DNA of 64,000 nucleotides from Rubrobacter xylanophilus (GTDB taxonomy: Bacteria > Actinomycetota > Rubrobacteria > Rubrobacterales > Rubrobacteraceae). The translations under genes and the position numbers were made by a program. The stretch covers positions 372,001-436,000 of the forward strand of contig NZ_AP019791.1 of NCBI RefSeq assembly GCF_007164525.1, in the 5' to 3' direction. The stretch's first letter is position 1. Each line of letters opens with the position of its first letter. Positions 58,254 to 64,000 of the stretch are shown here, piece after piece. Below the pieces are notes generated by a model. The model saw nothing but the letters and a program-made list of their open reading frames with translations. It searched no databases and had not been told where the DNA came from.

Positions 58254-58780
58254 GGGGGATCCCCCATACGGCCACGCGGAGCCCCCGCCGGAGGAGCGTC
58301 GCTGCAGGGACCGCGCTCGCTGCGGCAGCGGCGTTTCTGCTCGTGGTCATCGCCGTCGGGATGGAGGCTCGCTCCTTCGAGCCGGGGACCTCGCTGCCGG
58401 ACCCGGCCATCTCAGGCCTCACGGTGAGCGAACGCGCCGCCACCCACCCTCCGGATGGCCAGGAACGTTTTTCGGGGCGCCCCCGGGTCCTCTACGTCTA
58501 CGTAGGGGTGCGTGGGCTTCCGGCCGGAGAGGAGCTCTCTGCACGGGTGGAGCGCTCGGGCCGGACGTCGCTTCTCGGGGCGCTCTTCGGGGACGAGGGC
58601 ATCGTGGTGCGCCGCAGCGGAGCGCCTCGCCTCACCGGAGACGGGTTCTCCGGGGTGATCCGGTTCGAGGTGCGCAGCCCGGACGGCGGCCCCCTGCCCG
58701 CCGGGGAATACACGGTCGCCGTCTACCGTGAGGGGAAAGGGGAGCCCTCGGCCGTCGGACGCTTCGCCGTCGGCCCCTGA
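58250..58780 (+). CDS. secreted or membrane-anchored protein, unknown
   Basis: 176 residues. A basic start and a hydrophobic helix (about 20-38) form a signal anchor or signal peptide; the rest is a beta-rich domain (RPRVLYVYVGVRGLPAGEELSARVERSG, SGVIRFEVRSPDGGPLPAGEYTVAVYREG) with an immunoglobulin-like look. Not recognised. GTG 58250 overlaps the CPBP stop (GTGA), so the protease and this extracytoplasmic protein are co-translated and may be functionally linked. Confidence 0.7.
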   Translation: MRGIPHTATRSPRRRSVAAGTALAAAAAFLLVVIAVGMEARSFEPGTSLPDPAISGLTVSERAATHPPDGQERFSGRPRVLYVYVGVRGLPAGEELSARVERSGRTSLLGALFGDEGIVVRRSGAPRLTGDGFSGVIRFEVRSPDGGPLPAGEYTVAVYREGKGEPSAVGRFAVGP

Positions 58781-58813
58781 GTGCAAAGCCCTAGTAGGGG
58801 GAAGCTTTTTAGA

Positions 58814-58819
58814 TACAAT
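58814..58819 (+). promoter_or_regulatory. -10 box deciding the start of the second sortase gene
   Basis: TACAAT overlaps an ATG at 58818 and lies ten bases before a second in-frame ATG at 58830. If this is the promoter, the upstream ATG cannot be on the mRNA and translation starts at 58830, close to or at the 5' end. Confidence 0.45.
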
Positions 58820-58829
58820 GAGCCTGCGC

Positions 58830-59474
58830 ATGGGCCGCCTCGCCAACATAGTGCTCAACGTCATGAGCCTCGTCCTCGTGGTGGCCGGGCTGGCCCTGGT
58901 ATCCACCTTCTTCTTCGGATCTCCGGTGCCCGCCCCGGTCGCGGGCGGCAGGACGGCCGACGCCCAGAACTTCGACGTCCCGGTGCTGACCAAGAACGCC
59001 GCGCCGGCGAAGACCGGGCAGCACCGGGAAGAGCCCGCGGTGCGGGCCCCCGAGGACAGGACCATCAGGATCACGGTGCCCAAGATGGCCCGGGTGCGCG
59101 ACGCCGTCGTGCCCTACACCACCGGCGACGACGAGGAGGCCCTGAGGAACCACGTGGGCATCCACCTCAAGGGCACCGGCTTCCCCTGGGAACCGGGGGC
59201 CAACGTGTACATCGCCGGCCATCGGCTGGGATATCCGAACACGCCGAGCTTCCTGGCCTTCTTTGACCTCAACAGGCTCAGGAAGGGTGACGAGATCATC
59301 CTCACCGACTCTCTGGGCCGCCGGTACGTCTACCGGGTCTTCAGGGTCATGGTGGTCGACCCCACCGACATCTACGTCACCCGCCCTGTGGAGGGCAAGA
59401 GCGTGGTGACCCTGCAGACCTGTACCCTGCCGGACTACTCGCAGCGGCTCATCGTACAGGCCGAGAAGGTATAG
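58830..59474 (+). CDS. second sortase (class E/F-like)
   Basis: 214 residues: a membrane anchor right at the N-terminus (about 5-28), a short linker and the sortase barrel (about 65-214). Catalytic residues: His131 in IAGHRLGY, Cys198 in LQTCTLP and Arg206 in QRLIVQAE. Compared with the sortase at 43.3 kb it shares GFPWxPxANxYIAxH and TLQTC but lacks the Lys/Glu-rich linker. It is 4 nt upstream of the class B PBP gene, tying it to cell-wall assembly. Start chosen from the promoter; ATG 58818 is the alternative. Confidence 0.87.
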   Translation: MGRLANIVLNVMSLVLVVAGLALVSTFFFGSPVPAPVAGGRTADAQNFDVPVLTKNAAPAKTGQHREEPAVRAPEDRTIRITVPKMARVRDAVVPYTTGDDEEALRNHVGIHLKGTGFPWEPGANVYIAGHRLGYPNTPSFLAFFDLNRLRKGDEIILTDSLGRRYVYRVFRVMVVDPTDIYVTRPVEGKSVVTLQTCTLPDYSQRLIVQAEKV

Positions 59475-59478
59475 CCCC

Positions 59479-61542
59479 GTGCTGAGGACCCCGACGCGCA
59501 GGACCCCGAGGAAGACCCCGGCCAAAAAGCGCCAGCCCACCCCGCCGATGACCCGGGGCAACATGCAGGTGCGGGTGGTGACGCTGGCGTTTCTGGTGGC
59601 CCTCGTCTTCGTGGTGCTCGGGGGGAGGCTCTGGTACCTGCAGATCCTCACCGGCGAGACCCTCTCGCTCTCCGCCCGGGCCACCCATACCAGGGAAGTC
59701 AAGATCCCGGCCCAGCGCGGTGTGATCTACGACCGCGACGGGGAGGTGCTCGCCAGCAACGTCCCCGGCATGAACGTCACCGTCATACCGGACATGATCT
59801 CCCGGGAGAAGCTCCGGGAGCTGGCCCGTATCCTGGAGGCCGACGTGGACTCGGTCATGGAGCGCTACGACGCGGCGATGGACCCCCAGACGGGCAATCG
59901 CTACGGGGCGATGCTCGTCAAGGAGAACGCCGACAAGGACGACGTGACCTACATCATGGAGCGAACCGAGGAGTTCCCCGGGGTGGCGGTCAACGACGAC
60001 TGGGTCCGCAAGTATCCCCACGGTTCGCTCGCGGCCCACGTCCTGGGCTACACCGGCGCGATCACGCCGGAGGAGCTGAAGCAGGAGCCCTTCAAAGGCC
60101 TGCCGAACGACTCCATCGTCGGCAAGAGCGGGGTGGAACTGGTCTACGAGGAGGCGCTGCAGGGCAAGCCGGGGGTCAAGCGGTACAACGTGGACGCCCT
60201 GGGACGGGTGGTAACCGTCCGCAATGCCGACGGGAGCCGGGCCGACGGCCGGCCCGAGGTGGCTCCGGAGCTCCTCCCGCCGGATAGCAAGGAGGACCCG
60301 GTCCCCGGCAAGAATTTGCTGCTCACCCTGGACCTGGAGTTGCAGCAGGTGGCCGAGCGGGAGCTCGAGGCCGCCATCGCCCGCGCCCAGCAGGAGGGAT
60401 ACTCGGGAGAGGGCGGCGCGGTTGTCGCCATGGACCCCAGAAACGGCGAGATCCTGGCCCTCGCCAGCCGCCCGGCCTTCGACCCCCAGCTCTTCGTCGG
60501 TGGCATCTCGGGCCCCGAGGAGGCCGAGACCTTCGAGTACCTGAACTCCGAGCTCGCCAACTCCCCGTTCACCAACCGGGCCATCGCCGGGGCCTACCCG
60601 GGCGCCTCCACCTTCAAGGTCTTCACGGGGCTCGCGGGCTTTTTCTTCGGCGTGATCGACGCCAACACCACCGTCACGGACAACGGTGGCTGCTGGCGTC
60701 CGGCCGGGGCCTCGGGCTGCTGGCTCTCCTGGCGCCAGACCTACGGGACGGGCTCGACCCACGGCACCCAGAACTACGCCCAGGCCATCATGGACTCCAA
60801 CGACAAGTTCTTCTACCAGGTGGCCGACTGGATCTGGCAGCGAACCGACGACCCGAACGCCCTGCCGGACTTCTACAAGCGCTTCGGCTTCGGCTCGCCG
60901 ACCGGGATAGACCTCCCGGGCGAGACCCCGGGCCGGATCCCGACCAAGGAGTGGTTCGAGTCCTACCAGAAGGAGGTCTACGGCTACTTGGAGCGGCCCT
61001 GGAGCATCGGCGACTGGGTGAACCTCGCCATCGGGCAGGGAGACCTGCTGGTCAGCCCGATCCAGATGGCCCAGGCCTACGCCGCCGTCTACAACAACGG
61101 CACGCTGGTCACCCCGCACGTGGGGAAGGCGATCAGGGACCAGGACGGCGAGCTGGTCCGCAGGATCGACCCCGAACCCGAGGGCCGGGTGAAGTTCGAC
61201 CCGGAGGCCCGGCGCGAGCTGCTGGAGGGCCTGAGCATGGTCACCGGGCCGGACGGCACCGCCGCCCCGGCCTTCGAGGACTCCGAGCTGCGCATCCTGG
61301 GCAAGAGCGGCACCGGGGAGCGGGGGAACAAGGACCCGGTGAACTGGTTCGCGGGCTGGGCCGCGGGCCACGAGGACCGTCCGCTGGTCGTGGTGGTGAT
61401 GGTCGAGGGCGGGGGACACAGCGAGGTGACAGCCGCCCCGGCGGTGCGCCGGATCCTGGAGGCCTACTACGGCGTAAAGACCGGCCCGACCTCCGTCGAG
61501 CAGTCGGCGGGCGCCTACGCCGGGAGCGCTCCGAGCGACTAG
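59479..61542 (+). CDS. class B penicillin-binding protein (PBP2/MrdA type)
   Basis: Monofunctional peptidoglycan transpeptidase. 687 residues: basic cytoplasmic tail, membrane helix (about 30-52), dimerisation/pedestal domain (IPAQRGVIYDRDGEVLASN, LAAHVLGYTGAITPEEL) and transpeptidase domain with Ser377 in PGASTFKVF, the SND motif in AIMDSNDKFFYQVADW and Lys609 in GKSGTGE. The RGxIYDRxG and LGYTG segments put it in the elongation-type PBP2 group. GTG 59479 follows the sortase stop by 4 nt. No rodA is next to it; lgt follows 9 nt later. Confidence 0.93.
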   Translation: MLRTPTRRTPRKTPAKKRQPTPPMTRGNMQVRVVTLAFLVALVFVVLGGRLWYLQILTGETLSLSARATHTREVKIPAQRGVIYDRDGEVLASNVPGMNVTVIPDMISREKLRELARILEADVDSVMERYDAAMDPQTGNRYGAMLVKENADKDDVTYIMERTEEFPGVAVNDDWVRKYPHGSLAAHVLGYTGAITPEELKQEPFKGLPNDSIVGKSGVELVYEEALQGKPGVKRYNVDALGRVVTVRNADGSRADGRPEVAPELLPPDSKEDPVPGKNLLLTLDLELQQVAERELEAAIARAQQEGYSGEGGAVVAMDPRNGEILALASRPAFDPQLFVGGISGPEEAETFEYLNSELANSPFTNRAIAGAYPGASTFKVFTGLAGFFFGVIDANTTVTDNGGCWRPAGASGCWLSWRQTYGTGSTHGTQNYAQAIMDSNDKFFYQVADWIWQRTDDPNALPDFYKRFGFGSPTGIDLPGETPGRIPTKEWFESYQKEVYGYLERPWSIGDWVNLAIGQGDLLVSPIQMAQAYAAVYNNGTLVTPHVGKAIRDQDGELVRRIDPEPEGRVKFDPEARRELLEGLSMVTGPDGTAAPAFEDSELRILGKSGTGERGNKDPVNWFAGWAAGHEDRPLVVVVMVEGGGHSEVTAAPAVRRILEAYYGVKTGPTSVEQSAGAYAGSAPSD

Positions 61543-61551
61543 GGTGTATAT

Positions 61552-62397
61552 TTGTTGGCCGGTATGCTCCACACCGCCCTGATATCCCTGCCGAGCCCGC
61601 CCTCGCCGGTCATCTTCGAGGCTGGTCCCTTCGCCCTGCGCTACTACGGGCTGTTCATCGCGCTGGGGATACTGGCCGCCACCTGGGTGGGCTCCCGTGA
61701 GCTCTCCCGCCGGGGTTACGACGGTACCCTGGCGCTCGACTCGCTTTTCTTCATCGTGCCGCTGGGGTTCGTGGGTGCGAGGCTCTACCATGTGATCACG
61801 GACTACGAGCTCTACGCCAGCGACCCGTTCCCCGGTGTCTTCGAGGTCTGGAACGGAGGACTCGGGATCTACGGCGCGGTGGCCGGGGGCGCCCTCGGAG
61901 CCGCACTCTTCTGCTGGTGGCGCAGGGTGGGGTTCCTGGACTTCGCCGACGCCGCGGCGCCGGGCCTGATCCTGGCCCAGGCCATCGGCCGCTGGGGCAA
62001 CTACTTCAACCAGGAGCTCTTCGGCCGCCCCTCGGACCTGCCCTGGGCCATAAGGATCGACCCCGAAAACCGCCCGCCAGAATACGCCGACGCCACCTCA
62101 TTCCATCCCACCTTCCTCTACGAGTCCCTCTGGAACCTCCTGGTCTTCGCCGCCCTGATGTGGATCTCCCGCCGCTTCGAACGGCGCCTGCGGCCGGGGG
62201 ACGTCTTCATCCTCTACGTCAGCCTCTACTCCCTGGGACGCTTCTTCGTCGAAACCCTGCGGGTGGATCCCGCCTTCATCATCGGTGAGGGCTTCCGCGG
62301 TAACCTCTTCGTCAGCAGCGTGCTCGCCATAGGATTCGCCCTCCTCTTCTTCCTCCGGCACTCCAGACCTTCCCGCAAAAACAACACCCCTTCCTGA
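61552..62397 (+). CDS. lgt: prolipoprotein diacylglyceryl transferase
   Basis: Transfers diacylglycerol to the lipobox Cys of prelipoproteins. 281 residues with about seven membrane helices. FALRYYGLFIALGILAA, GGLGIYGAVAGGALGA, the signature GRWGNYFNQELFGRPSDLPWAI with the essential Asn/Glu, and FHPTFLYESLWNL are present. The start is taken as TTG 61552; TTG 61555 and ATG 61564 are in frame. AGGGTG at the end of the PBP gene is a weak ribosome site. Lipoproteins of the window such as the ZnuA-like protein downstream would be substrates. Confidence 0.94.
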   Translation: MLAGMLHTALISLPSPPSPVIFEAGPFALRYYGLFIALGILAATWVGSRELSRRGYDGTLALDSLFFIVPLGFVGARLYHVITDYELYASDPFPGVFEVWNGGLGIYGAVAGGALGAALFCWWRRVGFLDFADAAAPGLILAQAIGRWGNYFNQELFGRPSDLPWAIRIDPENRPPEYADATSFHPTFLYESLWNLLVFAALMWISRRFERRLRPGDVFILYVSLYSLGRFFVETLRVDPAFIIGEGFRGNLFVSSVLAIGFALLFFLRHSRPSRKNNTPS

Positions 62398-62406
62398 AGA
62401 CCCCGC

Positions 62407-62435
62407 TTGACACCCCACCCCCCGCCTGATAGCCT
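62407..62435 (+). promoter_or_regulatory. promoter of the zinc-uptake operon
   Basis: A perfect TTGACA (62407-62412), a 17-base spacer and TAGCCT (62430-62435). Transcription would start at about 62441, directly before the palindrome that probably binds the regulator. Confidence 0.6.
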
Positions 62436-62446
62436 CTCGCCCGTAG

Positions 62447-62463
62447 TTGAAAAAATTTTTCAA
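62447..62463. promoter_or_regulatory. putative Fur/Zur operator palindrome
   Basis: TTGAAAAAATTTTTCAA is a perfect 17-bp palindrome centred on 62455, flanked by TA/TA that extend it with one mismatch. Its AT-richness stands out in this GC-rich region. It sits just after the predicted transcription start and 14 bases before the TTG of the Fur-family gene; its form resembles TGAAAA-type Zur and Fur boxes. Binding there would block transcription of regulator, ZnuA and ZnuC when zinc (or iron) is plentiful. Confidence 0.75.
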
Positions 62464-62476
62464 TTAGGAGCGAGGG

Positions 62477-62860
62477 TTGGAGTTCGAGGCGATCATCGGC
62501 CGGATGCGGGGACGGGGCTACAAGGTCACGCCGCAGCGGCTGGCCGTGCTCGAGGCTCTGGCGGCCGAGCGGCACCAGAGTCTTGACGAGCTGCGGGGGA
62601 GGTGTTCCGGGGTCGGGCTTGCGACGCTGTACAGGACGCTGGACCTTCTGACCGGGATCGGGGTGGTCCGGCGGCTCGAGCTCGGTGACGGGCCGCGCTA
62701 CGAGCTGGCGGGGGACCATCACCACCATCTCATCTGCGAGGTGTGCGGTGAGATCTCCGAGTTCGAGGATTGTCCGCTGGACGGGGTGGGGCGGATAGGA
62801 GGCTTCAGCCCACGGGCCCACAGTCTGGAGGTCTACGGGAGGTGCGAGGGGTGCCGGTGA
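62477..62860 (+). CDS. zur: Fur-family metalloregulator, probably Zur
   Basis: 127 residues. Winged-helix domain (VTPQRLAVLEALAAERHQSLDELRG, VGLATLYRTLDLLTGIGVVRRLEL) and metal domain GDHHHHLICEVCGEISEF with a C-terminal CEGC, giving two CxxC structural zinc pairs. Its place before a ZnuA/ZnuC pair and behind a palindromic operator argues for zinc sensing rather than iron. The start is TTG 62477 with AGGAGCGAGG upstream. The stop overlaps the znuA start (GTGA). Confidence 0.87.
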   Translation: MEFEAIIGRMRGRGYKVTPQRLAVLEALAAERHQSLDELRGRCSGVGLATLYRTLDLLTGIGVVRRLELGDGPRYELAGDHHHHLICEVCGEISEFEDCPLDGVGRIGGFSPRAHSLEVYGRCEGCR

Positions 62861-63810
62861 GGGTGCTGCGGCGGATGTCCGGGGTGCTGGTCGCGCTGCA
62901 GCTCCTGCTGCTCGCCGCCGGGTGCGCAGGGTCCTCCGGGGAGGAAGGCGGGCGGCCCGAGGTGGCTGCCACCACGCCCGTCGTGGGGGATCTCGTGCGG
63001 CAGGTAGCGGGGGAACGGACCGAGGTCTTCGTGCTCGTGCCGCCCGGGGCCGAGCCGCACACCTTCCAGCCGACGCCCCGGGACGCAGCCCGGATATCCC
63101 GGGCCGAGGCGGTCTTCAAGAACGGGCTTGGGCTCGACGACTGGGTGGACGACCTGCTGGAGAGCGCCGGGGGAGAAGGGCAGGTCGTCGTCGAGCTCTC
63201 CCGGGGGCTCGAGCCCATAGGGTCGGAGGGCGGACACCACCACGAGGAGGAGCATGGCGGGCACCACGAGGAGCACGCCGAGGAGCACGCGCGGGGCAAC
63301 CCGCACTTCTGGCTCGACGTGCGCTACGCGATGCGCTACGTGGAGCGGATAAGGGATGCTCTCATACGGGTGGATCCCGGCGGGGAGGAAGTATATCGGG
63401 AGAACGCCCGGGCGTATATGGAGGAGCTCGAGCGGCTCGACCGGTACGTCCGGGAGCGGGCCTCCTCCATCCCCGAGGAGCGCCGGAAGCTCGTCACCTT
63501 CCACGACGCCTTCCCGTACTTCGCCCGGGCTTACGGGTTCGAGCAGGTCGCGGTCGTGCTCCCTAACCCCAACGCCGAGCCCGGCAGTCGGGAGGTGGCG
63601 CGGGTCGTGCGGGTCGTACGGGAGGAGGGGGTGCCGGCCATCTTCACCGAGCCGCAGTTCAACTCCCGGCTCGCCCGGACCGTCGCCGAGGAGGCCGGGG
63701 TGGAGGTGTACGAGATCTACTCGGACACCCTGCCGGGCGGGGACGGGCCGCGGAGCTACGAGGCCATGATGCGTGCCAACATCGACCGGATAGCCGAGGC
63801 GCTGGGGTAG
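62857..63810 (+). CDS. znuA: zinc ABC transporter substrate-binding lipoprotein
   Basis: Captures zinc (or manganese) outside the membrane for the ABC importer. 317 residues: signal peptide with lipobox LLLLAAGC (about residues 13-20), then a cluster A-I solute-binding fold. Metal ligands: His in EPHTFQPTPRDAA, His in NPHFWLDVRYAM, His in TFHDAFPYFARAYGF and Asp in EIYSDTLPGG. A His/Glu-rich loop (GGHHHEEEHGGHHEEHAEEH) before the second ligand is the usual mark of zinc-specific members. GTG 62857 is coupled to the regulator; GTG 62851 is an alternative. Confidence 0.92.
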   Translation: MRVLRRMSGVLVALQLLLLAAGCAGSSGEEGGRPEVAATTPVVGDLVRQVAGERTEVFVLVPPGAEPHTFQPTPRDAARISRAEAVFKNGLGLDDWVDDLLESAGGEGQVVVELSRGLEPIGSEGGHHHEEEHGGHHEEHAEEHARGNPHFWLDVRYAMRYVERIRDALIRVDPGGEEVYRENARAYMEELERLDRYVRERASSIPEERRKLVTFHDAFPYFARAYGFEQVAVVLPNPNAEPGSREVARVVRVVREEGVPAIFTEPQFNSRLARTVAEEAGVEVYEIYSDTLPGGDGPRSYEAMMRANIDRIAEALG

Positions 63811-64000
63811 TGGAGAGGGCGCTGGAGATCCGGGATCTCACCGTCCTCTATGGCGGGCGGCCCGCGCTCGAGGGGGTGGAGCTGGAGGTGCCCCGGGGGG
63901 CGATGCTCGGGGTGGTCGGCCCCAACGGCGGCGGCAAGAGCACCCTGCTCAGGGCCGTTCTCGGGATGGCGCCGGTGGTGCGGGGGGAGGTGCGGGTGCT
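63810..64000 (+). CDS. znuC: zinc ABC transporter ATP-binding protein, N-terminal part (cut by window end)
   Basis: The first 63 residues of an ABC ATPase: ALEIRDLTVLYGGRPALEGVELEVPRGAML then Walker A VGPNGGGKSTLLRAVLGM. GTG 63810 shares one base with the znuA stop (TAGTGG). The GPNGGGKST variant and the operon position fit the ZnuC/MntB group. The gene runs beyond the window; the permease is expected to follow. Confidence 0.88.
   Translation, partial: MERALEIRDLTVLYGGRPALEGVELEVPRGAMLGVVGPNGGGKSTLLRAVLGMAPVVRGEVRV

Noticed and set aside
1-64000. tRNA or rRNA genes, insertion sequences, integrases, CRISPR arrays, toxin-antitoxin pairs
   Set aside because: Reading the gaps by eye gave no cloverleaf, transposase motif, spaced direct repeats or clear toxin family. 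A tRNA in a gap could have been overlooked but the gaps are few and short.

Overview
The window is chromosomal DNA of a very GC-rich (about 70 %) bacterium. Gene content fits a deep-branching, probably thermophilic actinobacterium of the Rubrobacter type: two SrtE/F-like sortases, a KasA-like ketosynthase, an M32 'Taq' carboxypeptidase, archaeal-type ProRS, short HisG with HisZ, and many GTG/TTG starts. The genus is inferred from gene content and style, not from an rRNA or a database match. No rRNA, tRNA, insertion sequence, prophage or CRISPR array was seen. It reads as ordinary, densely packed backbone with a few unusual islands.

Layout. 1-5.1 kb: tail of an asparaginase-II-like gene, aat and a PAC2 protein, facing a minus-strand operon fabF-peroxiredoxin-larE-DUF456. 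5.3-8.0 kb: a plus-strand cassette of small membrane protein, nitroreductase, type III polyketide synthase and ICMT-like methyltransferase, resembling Bacillus bpsAB. 8.0-10.8 kb: serS and proS. 10.9-16.6 kb: a secreted protein, then a SAM-I riboswitch ahead of metX-lysC-hom-asd (aspartate to homoserine and methionine). 16.7-25.7 kb: small proteins, dnaE, an APC permease, M32 carboxypeptidase and an NDH-2-like flavoprotein. 25.7-31.3 kb: hisZ-hisG-hisD-[broken GNAT gene]-hisB-hisH-hisA; hisC, hisF and hisI/E are absent here.

31.3-44 kb: class A PBP, ACT-malic enzyme, a thioredoxin-like ferredoxin with a Cys-to-His change, a second NDH-2-like protein, a membrane-anchored alpha/beta hydrolase with an Asp nucleophile, a DUF2254 protein, an ABC-2 exporter and a sortase. 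44-51 kb: moaB, MBL hydrolase, pepA, glnA, membrane proteins and a GCS2-type ligase. 51.3-55.4 kb: a peroxiredoxin, a membrane-anchored protein of unknown function, a divergent CitG-like protein, a tandem CbiX chelatase and a DR2241-like Fe-S protein. 55.5-64 kb: BON protein, phosphomannomutase, CPBP protease, second sortase, class B PBP, lgt, and a zinc-uptake operon (Fur/Zur regulator, ZnuA, start of ZnuC) behind a perfect 17-bp palindrome.

Two themes recur. Many genes are translationally coupled through 4-nt GTGA/ATGA/TTGA overlaps. Many others carry a TANNNT -10 box only 6-10 nt before the start codon, implying leaderless mRNAs. The best candidate for an undescribed system is the CitG-like/tandem-CbiX/DR2241-like cluster, which has no other cobalamin or citrate-lyase gene near it.
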